Source: JADJLQ01 sp038251405 (lineage in GTDB: Bacteria; Bacteroidota; Bacteroidia; Chitinophagales; Saprospiraceae). From it: a stretch of DNA of 64,000 nucleotides. A model generated the notes under the pieces. That model was not told the origin of the DNA and did no database searches. It saw nothing but the letters and a program-made list of their open reading frames with translations. The stretch covers positions 62,001 through 126,000 of the forward strand of contig JBBSBH010000001.1 in assembly GCA_038251405.1 (NCBI GenBank), in the 5' to 3' direction. Shown piece after piece: positions 55,076 through 63,739 of this stretch. The translations under genes and the position numbers were made by a program. Within the stretch, counting starts at the first letter, position 1, and every line of letters starts with the position of its first letter.

Positions 55076-55678
55076 TTACATATTCTCACATTTCTTTTGA
55101 CAGGTCATAGAATGGTCAAGATGTGTTCTTAAAGCGGGAAGCATGGATGCTGCCCAATTACGGATATCTGGGTCCGTGGCATCAGTAGATGCTTTTTCGA
55201 ATTTGTTGACAGCATCTTTGTGTCCGCTTACCATCATATCGCAATATCCTTTGTCAAACTTGGATCCTTGCAAATCCATTAGTTTTTGGCTTGCACTCAT
55301 TCCATCATCTGTTAATGTAATCGGAATAGTGATTTGCTTTTTAGCAGCAAGCACTTGTAAATCGCTGAGTGCTTTTGAATGTTCAGTTTCCATCATTTTG
55401 CCCAGACTCTTAACATCAGAATTCATGCTCTTATTTTGTGCTAATTGACCTAATTGGATTTCTTCTAAATTTATTTCTGCAGCACTTACTAAGAATTTCG
55501 CATCGTCTTCTTTTGCGTTATCAAACTTTGCATCGTTATGCTCTTCTGCAACTTTTTTTGTATCTTCTGGTTTTGCATTCTTGCAAGCTGATAGTGCTGT
55601 TAATAGTGAAATCGCTAATGCCGAAACAATGAGAAGTTCCAGTATGTTTGATTTTAAATGTTGAATTTTATTTTTCAT
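55076..55678 (-). CDS. DUF4142 lipoprotein
   Basis: This 200-residue protein has lipobox LTALSAC (Cys 32). The DUF4142 helical bundle (about 60-195) has KFLVSAAEINLEEIQLGQLAQNKSMNSDVKSLGKMMETEHSKALSDLQVLA and DKGYCDMMVSGHKDAVNKFEKASTDATDPDIRNWAASMLPALRTHLDHSM. The family is stress-induced and periplasmic in many bacteria; its role is unknown. Its upstream region (55710-55766) matches that of the second YtxH gene, so the two are probably co-regulated. Confidence 0.88.
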   Translation of the reverse strand: MKNKIQHLKSNILELLIVSALAISLLTALSACKNAKPEDTKKVAEEHNDAKFDNAKEDDAKFLVSAAEINLEEIQLGQLAQNKSMNSDVKSLGKMMETEHSKALSDLQVLAAKKQITIPITLTDDGMSASQKLMDLQGSKFDKGYCDMMVSGHKDAVNKFEKASTDATDPDIRNWAASMLPALRTHLDHSMTCQKKCENM

Positions 55679-55709
55679 TTTATTTTGAATTGTAATTAGA
55701 TAAATTTAC

Positions 55710-55766
55710 TGCAAAGAAGCATTGTCTTCATGTGAAATGCATTACATAAGTTTTGGAAAATGTTAC
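55710..55766 (-). promoter_or_regulatory. Shared upstream regulatory element, copy 1 (DUF4142 gene)
   Basis: This 57-bp block aligns without gaps to 59034-59090. On the minus strand it starts TAACATTTTC and then has a second TGTAA-plus-TTTC half 21 bp later, with TTCTTTGCA at its downstream end. TGTAA and TTTC parts recur 21 bp apart. It ends 31 bp before the ATG and the downstream end resembles a degenerate -7 element. Confidence 0.65.
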
Positions 55767-55793
55767 ACAATTATAAGTGTGATCAGAAATAAT

Positions 55794-56714
55794 TTATTCT
55801 TTTTCGTTTTCGTTAACATTTAATTTAATTGCATTCTGTGAAGGCGGTAATTTTCCGTATTGATTATCTGAATATACTTTTGTAAACTCTGCTCCATAGA
55901 ATACAATCATTGAACTATAAGAAGTCCATAATAAAATAAGTATGATAGAGCCTGCCGCACCATATCCTGAAGCCGGGTCTGCCTTTCCGAAGTATAATCC
56001 TAATGCTGATTTTCCTAAAACAAAGAGTAATGATGTGACGAATGCTCCAATCCAAACTGAACCCCATTTGATTTTTGTATCGGGTAAAAATTTGAACATC
56101 AGGGCAAATAATACAGTAATGATGATAAGAGAAAAAATAGCATTGAGTATTTCAAATATAACTAATAGGGATTCTGACCAATGCTGCGAAACCCATGAAG
56201 CTAAGGCTGACAGCAAAGAAGATAATACAAGTGACACGAGTAATAAAAAAGCAATGCTAATGATTAGCCCGAAAGAAAAAATTCTTTTTTTAAGAAACAA
56301 CCAAATTTCTGATTTTGTTGTTTGTGCTTTAACTTCCCAAATCGTATTCAATGTTTTTTGCAGGTGCACAAATACTCCAGTGGCTCCAATTAAAATTATG
56401 GCAATGCCCATAATGGTTGCCCACACTGAATCTTTACTTTTGCTTGCTATCATTACCATTTTCTGAATCTGGTCGGCAGTATCAGTTCCCATTGCTTGTG
56501 CAATCTGACTATGCAATCTACCACTAACAGCATCGTGACCAAAAAAATAACCAGCAATTGCTGTGACTACAACTAATAATCCTGGTAAAGAAAATATGGC
56601 ATTATAAGCAATGATGGCACTCTCATTAAAAGGGTTGCGGTTCCACCACTTGGTAAAAGCCAGTTTAAAGAGTTCGCCTATTTTTGTAAAACTGATTTTT
56701 TTCATTTGCTCCAT
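55794..56714 (-). CDS. YihY/BrkB family inner-membrane protein
   Basis: This 306-residue protein has about six TM helices and the family blocks ESAIIAYNAIFSLPGLLVVVTAIAGYFFG, IALILIGATGVFVHLQKTLNTIWEVK, FLPDTKIKWGSVWIGAFVTSLLFVLGKSALGLYFGK and GAAGSIILILLWTSYSSMIVFYGAEF. YihY/BrkB proteins were once called ribonuclease BN in error; their function is unknown. It follows the DUF748 gene by 8 bp and is part of the minus-strand stress run. Confidence 0.9.
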   Translation of the reverse strand: MEQMKKISFTKIGELFKLAFTKWWNRNPFNESAIIAYNAIFSLPGLLVVVTAIAGYFFGHDAVSGRLHSQIAQAMGTDTADQIQKMVMIASKSKDSVWATIMGIAIILIGATGVFVHLQKTLNTIWEVKAQTTKSEIWLFLKKRIFSFGLIISIAFLLLVSLVLSSLLSALASWVSQHWSESLLVIFEILNAIFSLIIITVLFALMFKFLPDTKIKWGSVWIGAFVTSLLFVLGKSALGLYFGKADPASGYGAAGSIILILLWTSYSSMIVFYGAEFTKVYSDNQYGKLPPSQNAIKLNVNENEKE

Positions 56715-56722
56715 TGAATCAC

Positions 56723-57900
56723 TTAATTCACTATTTTCTTTTTTCTCTCTTCATCTTTTTTCTCTGACTTTGTAAAAATCTTCTGAAGAAATGTTTTATT
56801 TTCTTCAGGATTTACTTTTTTAACTGAAAGAATTGTTATTTCATGGTCAATGGCTGGATATAGCGCCTGTATAAATGCATTGCGCAATACCTCTATTATA
56901 GCATACCAGATTCCTATGGTAGTTTTTCCATAATCGCCTTCAATGGGAATTTTAGTTGCAACCTGTTTCTCTTTTGAATTTTTGAGAATGATACCTGCCG
57001 CACCGATCAACGCTTCATATAATTTATTCAAGAAGGAATTATTACGGTCTTCGGGACCAACGACTTTAAGATCCTTAACTATGGGTTTTACATAACCAAT
57101 AAACTTTCCATCCTTTGCGGCTACCTCGGTGTACAAACCAAATGTTCCTGCATACACATTAAAATTTGCATATGCCTGAAAAAAATTGTTAAGGTCAGGC
57201 AGGTTTGTATTTTTTAATTCAGCATTCAAATCATAAGTGAGTTGTTGAGCAAGCAGATTCATTTTCATCTGTAAATTAAAAGTCCCCTGGTAAACAATGG
57301 CGTTTGCAATAATAGTAGCAGGAAGCAATGCCGTATCTACTACATTGGATAGATTCCGTGCAAGAATATGTGCCTCCGTCATTTCTATGTTTACTTTGGG
57401 TATAGAGGTTGAGTCAAGATATTGTATTTTGCCGTTGAGAATTTCAAAGCTATTAATTTTAAGCGGCATAAATGTTTTAAGTACTTTACGAAAATCGTTT
57501 GTGTCTCTTTCTGCATCGCGGCAGGCTCTGCTTTTTCTTTAGTAAAACGCATGACAGGATTGAGAAATTCAAGTTCGCCAACAAACCGTCGGTGAAATAA
57601 AGATTTCCATTCCAGTGAAAGGTTTATTGTCTGTGAAGAAATAAAAGGTGTACGCTGCTGGGTAGAAGAATCTATTTTGTCAATATAAAAATCTTTTATG
57701 ATGTAGGCCCCTCTATAAATTGACAAGTCAAGGTCATGGATATGCCCGAAATATCCGTGAAGGGCTGCAAGTGTCTTATTCGAATAGTGAAGCAATACAT
57801 AAGGCAAAATAAGACGAACAATGAGTAAAAGTGAAATTATAAAAATGAAGATATTCCATTTTTTTTGCCGCTTCTGTATAATGGTTTCAGATAGTGACAT
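56723..57900 (-). pseudogene. DUF748 (AsmA-like) protein gene with a frameshift
   Basis: The N-terminal part (57391-57900 frame) has a TM helix (IFIFIISLLLIVRLILPYVLL) and HIHDLDLSIYRGAYIIKDFYIDK. The C-terminal part (56723 onward) continues with FRKVLKTFMPLKINSFEILNGKIQYLDS and an AsmA-like repeat domain. The frames join at about 57515-57525, where one base is missing after KAEPAA; adding it restores DAERDTNDFRKV. It is either a decayed DUF748 gene or a sequencing error. DUF748 proteins are membrane-associated and may bridge inner and outer membranes. Confidence 0.7.
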
Positions 57901-57918
57901 ATAAGTTATGGATGCTTT

Positions 57919-58326
57919 TCACTCACTGGTATTCCTATTTTTATGGTGTTTTAGCTTTGAAAGTAAAGCATGAAAAAGTTTTTGACCTAATGCATTTATT
58001 TTGTCAGAATGATTTGAAGCGAAACTTGAAACTATATTTTGCAATGCTATATTTGCAATTTTCTTCAACGGATTATAGGAATTGCGAAAAAAAATATTTT
58101 TAACCAAGAATCGCGCAGCGACTCCAATTACTGTTTTTCCGATTCCGCCATCTAAATCAGGTATAGTCGTTATTTCTTTGAAAGTATCTTTTAAGAGGTT
58201 GATAGGTTTTAAACTTTCATACACTTCATGAAACTGTTGCTTGAGATCATTAAGTTCTTTATCCCGCTTTATCTCTAACAAAACAATAGATTCATTTAAT
58301 GAATCATTCGGTGATATTATTTTCAT
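57919..58326 (-). CDS. Conserved hypothetical protein overlapping the holin-like gene
   Basis: This 135-residue protein has an N-terminal helical region (LLEIKRDKELNDLKQQFHEVYESLKP), a short hydrophobic middle (DGGIGKTVIGVAARFLVKNIFF) and a basic C-terminus (LLSKLKHHKNRN). No family is recognised. Its ATG overlaps the holin-like stop as ATGA, so the two are translationally coupled. It belongs to the stress-protein run; a membrane-peripheral role is likely. Confidence 0.65.
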   Translation of the reverse strand: MKIISPNDSLNESIVLLEIKRDKELNDLKQQFHEVYESLKPINLLKDTFKEITTIPDLDGGIGKTVIGVAARFLVKNIFFRNSYNPLKKIANIALQNIVSSFASNHSDKINALGQKLFHALLSKLKHHKNRNTSE

Positions 58327-58676
58327 TGCTCTTTTTCATTTATCATATGCAAAATTATGGAATCATTGATAGGTGCTTTTAAAAGGATGCCTCGTTTGTA
58401 ATGTAAAATCAATGCAACTAAAATATAGAAACCAGCAACGATAAGGAATCCGTAGTATGATTTACCAACCAGTTCACCTATCCACAGTGATAAGGCGATG
58501 TTCAACAAAAGCACAATTAACAAAACAAGAATGATGATCGCAATTTTTGCTACAATGGATGAAATTACATCTGCTGATTTGTCAATTGCTTTGAGTCTGA
58601 ATATTTCAAAATTTATTTTTGCATAAATTTCGGCTTTTTCAAACAGTGATTCTATCAGCGTTGCTTTTTCTTCCAT
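58323..58676 (-). CDS. Phage-holin-type membrane protein (Holin-X/phage_holin_3_6-like)
   Basis: This 117-residue protein has an amphipathic N-terminal helix (LFEKAEIYAKINFEIFRLKAIDKSADVISSIVA) and two TM helices (IIILVLLIVLLLNIALSLWIG and YGFLIVAGFYILVALILHY). This resembles the family linked with YtxH/CsbD genes in Bacteroidota; despite the name it is probably a stress membrane protein. It lies 12 bp downstream of the YtxH gene. Confidence 0.8.
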   Translation of the reverse strand: MEEKATLIESLFEKAEIYAKINFEIFRLKAIDKSADVISSIVAKIAIIILVLLIVLLLNIALSLWIGELVGKSYYGFLIVAGFYILVALILHYKRGILLKAPINDSIILHMINEKEQ

Positions 58677-58688
58677 GATCGTTTAAAA

Positions 58689-58988
58689 TTAATGTTGATG
58701 TGAAACTTTTTCGCTCAACGTATTTTTAACATCACTTTTTACTTCTTTTACCTTTGACTTTCCTTTTTGAATTAAGTCATCAGCATCATCTTTGGCGGAC
58801 TCCAATTTTTCCGTAATACTTTCGAGAAAATCATCAAATACTGATTTTAATTCTTCCGCATAATCGTTTCCTTTTTTCGAAATCTTTTTGCGTGTGTTTT
58901 TTCCTTTGTCGGGAGCAAACAGGATTCCGATAAATGCGCCTGCGGTTACTCCTGCAAGAACACCCAATAATATTTTACCTGAACTCAT
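58689..58988 (-). CDS. YtxH domain protein (copy 2)
   Basis: This 99-residue protein has an N-terminal TM segment (KILLGVLAGVTAGAFIGILFAPDKG), then NTRKKISKKGNDYAEELKSVFDDFLES and an amphipathic tail. It is paralogous to the copy at 53603-53896. It is the first gene of a minus-strand series that continues with holin-like, hypothetical, DUF748 and YihY genes. A copy of the shared 57-bp upstream element lies 45 bases upstream of its ATG. Confidence 0.88.
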   Translation of the reverse strand: MSSGKILLGVLAGVTAGAFIGILFAPDKGKNTRKKISKKGNDYAEELKSVFDDFLESITEKLESAKDDADDLIQKGKSKVKEVKSDVKNTLSEKVSHQH

Positions 58989-59033
58989 ATTCTTAGTTTT
59001 TAGTTGTTTAAAAAGATTATTAATTTCTATCCG

Positions 59034-59090
59034 TGCAAAGAAACATTAATTCAATGAGAAAGTTGTTACATAATTTATTGAAAATGTTAT
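59034..59090 (-). promoter_or_regulatory. Shared upstream regulatory element, copy 2 (YtxH operon)
   Basis: The block aligns without gaps to 55710-55766 (offset 3324). TAACATTTTC and TGTAACAACTTTC halves are again 21 bp apart, and TTCTTTGCA lies at the downstream end. It is probably the control region for a joint stress response of the two gene groups. Confidence 0.65.
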
Positions 59091-59194
59091 AAGATTCGCA
59101 TGTATTAGAGAAACCAATTAGCTATAAGCGTAGCTTTGAAAAGCATCTAATAAAAAAATGAAAAAGGAAAGTATAAAATTAAAATCTAATTACT

Positions 59195-59770
59195 TTGAAA
59201 ACTTTGCATCAAAAGTTACAAAAAGCAACGGGTAGCACTCCCGCATTTATCAGTGCATTCACCGTAGTTATTTTATGGGCTATCTCGGGACCCGTATTTC
59301 ACTATTCTGAAAGTTGGCAATTGGTAATTAATACAGGCACTACTATCGTAACCTTTCTGATGGTGTTTTTAATTCAGAAGGCGCAAAATAAAGATTCACT
59401 TGCCATTCAATTAAAGTTAAACGAGTTGGTAGCTGCTCATGAATTTGCCAGCAACCGATTGGTAGATGTAGAAAGTTTGACAGAGGATGAATTGAAAGTG
59501 ATTCAAAAATATTACACCAAGTTAAGTGAATTTACGAAGAAGGTAGAAACTTTGCTGGAATCTCATTCCATTGATGAAGCACAAGAACAACATAATTTGA
59601 AAAAAGCAAACAAGAGGTCACTTCATGAAAAGAGAAATAGGAGTTATATTGCTTCCGCAAAAATTTGTAAAATTTCACGGAGTTTATTTTTCAGCACATT
59701 AAAGTCAGGTGGTTTTGTAAGGAACATTTTTGCTCCCATTGAAATGGTACGCTCCATGTCAATGGGATGA
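59195..59770 (+). CDS. Low-affinity iron permease-like protein (Fe_perm family)
   Basis: The first 150 or so residues look like the Fe_perm family: MKTLHQKLQKATGSTPAFISAFTVVILWAISGP, two TM helices (to about residue 62), then LKLNELVAAHEFASNRLVDVESLTEDELKVIQKYYTKL and ESHSIDEAQEQHN. Iron transport by this family is weakly supported. The stop is far downstream: the last 42 residues overlap the minus-strand receiver gene by 127 bp and look like read-through of a lost stop. The start is TTG at 59195, since an in-frame TAA stands at 59180. Confidence 0.75.
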   Translation: MKTLHQKLQKATGSTPAFISAFTVVILWAISGPVFHYSESWQLVINTGTTIVTFLMVFLIQKAQNKDSLAIQLKLNELVAAHEFASNRLVDVESLTEDELKVIQKYYTKLSEFTKKVETLLESHSIDEAQEQHNLKKANKRSLHEKRNRSYIASAKICKISRSLFFSTLKSGGFVRNIFAPIEMVRSMSMG

Positions 59771-60045
59771 TTGGATGTAGTGAAAATGATAACAGGAATT
59801 TCTTTGTACTCATTTATTTTTTTCAGTTGAGTCAAACATTCAAATCCATTCATCATGGGCATGTTGAGATCAAGAAAAATAATGGAAGGTGGTGGAGGAA
59901 CATTTTCCAAATGGACAAGTGCTTCCAATCCATTGCTCGCCACATCACACTCAAGATTTGGCTCAAGTTCTTTAATGGCGTCCACAAAAAAAAGTTGGTC
60001 GTCTGCATCATCATCAACTAATAAAATTTTTTTGTCAGTCCACAT
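59644..60045 (-). CDS. Single-domain response regulator (Rcp1-like)
   Basis: This 133-residue receiver has VDDDADDQLFF, phospho-acceptor Asp in IIFLDLNMPMMNGFECL, TTSNHPIDM and FLTKPPDF. It starts 21 bp after the CHASE3-PAS kinase stop, so it is its likely partner. Its 3' part overlaps the plus-strand Fe_perm-like gene in convergent orientation. Confidence 0.9.
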   Translation of the reverse strand: MWTDKKILLVDDDADDQLFFVDAIKELEPNLECDVASNGLEALVHLENVPPPPSIIFLDLNMPMMNGFECLTQLKKINEYKEIPVIIFTTSNHPIDMERTISMGAKMFLTKPPDFNVLKNKLREILQIFAEAI

Positions 60046-60066
60046 TATATTGATGATTTAATAAAT

Positions 60067-62673
60067 TTAAGATTTGTTACTATCCGATAAGAAGATGGTA
60101 AAGATTGATCCTATGCCAGGTTGCCCTTTAGCAGTGATTATTCCATTGTGTGATTGAACGATTTTTTTGCAAATGGCAAGTCCTATTCCTGTTCCTTCGT
60201 ATTCTGTTTTTCCATGCAGTCGTTGAAAAAGCTCAAATATTTTGTTTTCGTATTCTTGTTCAAATCCAATACCGTTGTCGTTGAATGCAATTTTCCAAAA
60301 GTCTCCATTTTGTTTTATTCGCCCTGCAATTTCATTAATGGTAACTTTTTCAACCGTTATTTTAATCAATGGAGTCACATTGTGTTTTGAATATTTAAGT
60401 GCGTTGCCTATCAGATTTATAAACAATTGTTGCATTTGAACAGGAACAGTATTAAGAGTAGGTAAAATTTCTGATTCAATAACTGCATTTTTTTCTTTGA
60501 TTGTTTCATGGAGTGTTGCTTTCACTTCATTTAAAATTTGATTCAAATCCGTTTTCACGAAAACTATTTCTGTCGTGTTGGTGCGTGAAAAACTAAGCAA
60601 TGATTCTATAAGATTTTGCATTCTCTGTGCTGCTGCATGAATGCGGTTAAAATAGTCCCTGGTAGTATCGGATAATTTTTCTCCGTCTTTATCTAAAATT
60701 CGTTTTGAAAATCCCTGAATCTTTCTAAGCGGTTCTTGCAAATCATGACTGGCTACATAACTGAAAGAGGAAAGTTCAGCGTTAGCATTTTCAAGTTCGA
60801 TATTTTTTATTTTTAATTCTTTAGATGCAGCCACATCTGTGCTGATGTCCTGCACGGTACCAATAAGCAACCGATAGACACCCTTACCTGAAAAATTTCC
60901 GCTAGAGCGAAGGTATTTGATAGTTCCTGTTTTACTTATGATACGGTAAGGTGTTTCTATCAGGACACCTGTTTGCATGGTTTGTTCTCTGTTGTTCATT
61001 ACCTGCTCCAAATCATCCGGGTGAACAAAGGACAAAAACTTTTCAAAGGAAGGAACAAACTCTTGCGGCTCACAATCAAATAAACGGTATAGGTTATCAG
61101 AATATTCCAGCACACCAGTTGAAATGTTCCATCTATAGCTTCCGAATTTAGCAATCTTCTCTGCGATCTCGAAAGTTTGATTTTGCAGTTGCAATTCTTT
61201 AGTTCGTTCTTTTACTTCTGCTTCTAATTGGTCTGCAAATTTTTTCTGGTCCTCAATTTCTGTGCTGCTTCCTATCCATCCGATGATGTTGCCGTGCATA
61301 TCTTTTTGTGCAATGCCATGACTTAAATGCCATCGGTAAGTGCCATCCCGATGGCGAATGCGCTTTTCAATTTTGAATTCATTTCCTGTTTTAAGGGCAT
61401 GATGCCAATGCTGTAAATCTCTTTCAAGGTCATCAGGAAAAATAATTTTGAGTATGCCATCATCTATTAATTCTTCAAAAGATAAGCCTGTGTAATCAAG
61501 AAAATATTGGTTGAAGAAATTTTTCTTTCCATCTGGCGCAGCCGTCCATATCATGTTACGAAGTGTTTCGGACAGCGTTCTGAATTTTGTCTCACTTTCT
61601 TCAATTTGCCTTTTTGCAAGCACCTGCGTTGTTACTTCTACTGCAATTATGGTAACCCCCAAAATTGCATTATTCGCATCGTGAAAGGGTTGGTAAACAA
61701 GATTAAAATACATATCTTTCAAAACTCCATTATGCTCAAGCTTTGCAAGAATTTCATTTTCTAAATGTGGAGTACCTGTAGTATATACATCATCAAATAA
61801 TTTCGGAAAAACCGAATCTTTTAATTCGGGCAGCAAATCAAACAGTGGTTTTCCTTCAACTTCTTTTCCTTTTCCCCAAATTTCCTTAATGGCATCATTG
61901 GCAAGAGTAATGACCATATCTTTTCCTTTTAGTATGGCAAAAGCAAATGGAGACTGATGAACAATTTTGCTTAAACGTTTTTCGCCTGCTTCTATTTTTT
62001 TACGCGCCTCTGCTTGTACCTCCATTAACCTTTCAGTGGAGACGCGCGCACTTGTTTCTTTTTGCAAGCGAAAAAAGAAAAGAGTAATGACAAATATGGA
62101 AAATAAAGAAAGCAAAAGTAAAAAAACAGGTGTGAAAGTGGCTGAACGGTCTTTAATTTGTGTGCGCTGCAGCAATAATTCATCCTCTTCATTTAATAGA
62201 ATTGAAATTTGCTTCACGACCTCATCCATCTTGTTTTTCCCAGTGAATAACGCGGAATTTATCAATGAATCTGGTATATTGTTTTTAGAAAGTTTTAAAC
62301 TTTTATTCATAAGTAAGTAACTATCAGCAACAAGTGATTTGAGTCTTTTTAAATGGAGCTGTTGCATAGGATTATCGCTGAGGATTGAATCAATCGAAAC
62401 AAACAAAAAGTCTAAGCGTTGTTCTGCTTCTTTGAATGGTTGCAGAAAAATTGTATCGTTAGTAAGCAGATACCCACGCTGCCCACTATTTGCATCTTTA
62501 AGGTTTGAAACCACTTCCACTATTTTACTTTTAACCAAATTCGTGTGTATTACAGCATCAACGGATTTGCTGTATTGCGAAATTTTGCTATAAGAAATAA
62601 ACGCAACTACAAGCAGCAACCCTGTAAGAACTATAAATAGTAAAGTGGAACTGCTTTTTGAAAGTTGCTTCAT
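60067..62673 (-). CDS. CHASE3-PAS sensor histidine kinase
   Basis: This 868-residue kinase has TM1 (about 10-29), a CHASE3-like periplasmic domain (about 35-180) and TM2 (about 185-205). Three PAS/PAC domains follow (starting about 230, 360 and 500); PAS2 (FRTLSETLRNMIWTAAPDGKKNFFNQYFLDYTGLSFEEL) is close to the PAS in the CheB-CheR kinase. HisKA has YVASHDLQEPLRKIQGF (His near 643), and HATPase_c has DNGIGFEQEYENKIFELFQRL and GTGIGLAICKKIV. It is flanked by two receiver genes within 21 bp. Confidence 0.92.
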   Translation of the reverse strand: MKQLSKSSSTLLFIVLTGLLLVVAFISYSKISQYSKSVDAVIHTNLVKSKIVEVVSNLKDANSGQRGYLLTNDTIFLQPFKEAEQRLDFLFVSIDSILSDNPMQQLHLKRLKSLVADSYLLMNKSLKLSKNNIPDSLINSALFTGKNKMDEVVKQISILLNEEDELLLQRTQIKDRSATFTPVFLLLLSLFSIFVITLFFFRLQKETSARVSTERLMEVQAEARKKIEAGEKRLSKIVHQSPFAFAILKGKDMVITLANDAIKEIWGKGKEVEGKPLFDLLPELKDSVFPKLFDDVYTTGTPHLENEILAKLEHNGVLKDMYFNLVYQPFHDANNAILGVTIIAVEVTTQVLAKRQIEESETKFRTLSETLRNMIWTAAPDGKKNFFNQYFLDYTGLSFEELIDDGILKIIFPDDLERDLQHWHHALKTGNEFKIEKRIRHRDGTYRWHLSHGIAQKDMHGNIIGWIGSSTEIEDQKKFADQLEAEVKERTKELQLQNQTFEIAEKIAKFGSYRWNISTGVLEYSDNLYRLFDCEPQEFVPSFEKFLSFVHPDDLEQVMNNREQTMQTGVLIETPYRIISKTGTIKYLRSSGNFSGKGVYRLLIGTVQDISTDVAASKELKIKNIELENANAELSSFSYVASHDLQEPLRKIQGFSKRILDKDGEKLSDTTRDYFNRIHAAAQRMQNLIESLLSFSRTNTTEIVFVKTDLNQILNEVKATLHETIKEKNAVIESEILPTLNTVPVQMQQLFINLIGNALKYSKHNVTPLIKITVEKVTINEIAGRIKQNGDFWKIAFNDNGIGFEQEYENKIFELFQRLHGKTEYEGTGIGLAICKKIVQSHNGIITAKGQPGIGSIFTIFLSDSNKS

Positions 62674-62683
62674 CCGCTGTTAA

Positions 62684-63133
62684 CTATTGAATGTGGAGTA
62701 AAAAATTTTCTTTGTTTAAACCAGAAGTATGATATTGCCAGTTGATGGTAATTACTTTAGCTAAAATGTCTTTCAATACTTCAAAGTCATTTGGTTTTTT
62801 AATGTAAATATTTGCTCCTTTAATAAATGTTTCTTCAATATCTTTTTCCAATGCCGAAGTGGAATAGATAGCAATGGAAAGGTCTTTGAGTTTGTTGTTG
62901 CTCCGTATTTCTTTTAAACATTCCATTCCGCTTTTGCATGGCATGTTCAGGTCAAGAAAAAGAAGGTTGGGTAAATGCATTTCAGGGTTACAGAGGTAGT
63001 CCATTAATTCCACCCCATCATTCACCATAGTAACAACTGTTTTTACTTTAGCTTCCTGGATGGCATCTTTAAAAAAAAGACGGTCATCATCATCATCATC
63101 TGCAAGAAGTATGTGAAGCGCATCGTGATTCAT
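62684..63133 (-). CDS. Single-domain response regulator (Rcp1-like)
   Basis: This 149-residue receiver has ADDDDDDRLFF, Asp in LLFLDLNMPCKSGMECL, YSTSALEKDI and YIKKPNDF, plus a short C-terminal extension. It lies 10 bp upstream of the CHASE3-PAS kinase and 30 bp downstream of the AraC gene. It may be upstream in the same phosphorelay or act on another partner. Confidence 0.9.
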   Translation of the reverse strand: MNHDALHILLADDDDDDRLFFKDAIQEAKVKTVVTMVNDGVELMDYLCNPEMHLPNLLFLDLNMPCKSGMECLKEIRSNNKLKDLSIAIYSTSALEKDIEETFIKGANIYIKKPNDFEVLKDILAKVITINWQYHTSGLNKENFLLHIQ

Positions 63134-63163
63134 ATTATTTCGCTTTGGTTAATGGGTTATCTA

Positions 63164-63727
63164 TTATGGAGAAGTAAATTCGGATTCTTTTCTCTTTTTT
63201 ATAATTTGTTGAAAAGCTGTTGGAGTCAATCCAGTGATTTTTTTAAACTCATTTGATAAGTGTGCTCCGCTGCTGAAATTTAATTTCCATGCTATTTCAG
63301 TAAGCGTTTCTTTCCCTTCAATAATTTCTTGTTTTGCCCTTTCTATTTTTTGCAGGATAATAAAATTTTGAATGGAAGTAAAAGTTACTTCTGAAAAAAT
63401 ACGGGATATATAGTGGTAACTTTTATTCAACTTTTTAGCGAGGTGAACTGAAGTCTTTGTAGCTGGTAATGCTTCTTTCAAGTAAACCATTTCCACAATC
63501 GCATCTTTAACTTTTTGAGTAAAAACATTCTTGGGATTATCAATTATTTCAATTCCGTATTTTCTTAAAGATGTTTTTAGTTCACTGTATTTGGCGGTTG
63601 AAACTATTCCTTTTATTTCTACTTCTCCTAAGCCTGTTATGGTGTAAGGCAATTCTATTTTATCGAGTTGCTCTTGCATTATAATTTTGCAGCAAATGTT
63701 AATGTCGTATTTGATATGCAGTTTCAC
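63164..63727 (-). CDS. AraC-family regulator with HMA-like N-terminal domain
   Basis: The C-terminal AraC helix-turn-helix (about 90-180) has IQNFIILQKIERAKQEII, EGKETLTEIAWKLNFSSGAHLSNEFKKITGLTPTAF. The N-terminal about 65 residues resemble the HMA-type fold seen in metal-linked AraC regulators, which begin MKLYIKNMVCNRCK. Here the matching part reads MKLHIKYDINICCK: the first metal Cys is Asn, a new Cys appears next to the second, so the CxxC is broken. Start is GTG at 63727, four bases after a near -7 motif. Confidence 0.8.
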   Translation of the reverse strand: MKLHIKYDINICCKIIMQEQLDKIELPYTITGLGEVEIKGIVSTAKYSELKTSLRKYGIEIIDNPKNVFTQKVKDAIVEMVYLKEALPATKTSVHLAKKLNKSYHYISRIFSEVTFTSIQNFIILQKIERAKQEIIEGKETLTEIAWKLNFSSGAHLSNEFKKITGLTPTAFQQIIKKRKESEFTSP

Positions 63728-63731
63728 TATG

Positions 63732-63739
63732 TAAAGTTA
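63732..63739 (-). promoter_or_regulatory. Near-consensus -7 motif for the AraC gene, implying a leaderless mRNA
   Basis: On the minus strand TAACTTTA is one base off TAnnTTTG and ends 4 bases before the GTG start. The arrangement mirrors etfB (TAACTTTG, ATG 4 bases later). The stretch beyond it to the window end (63740-64000) shows no gene. Confidence 0.45.
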
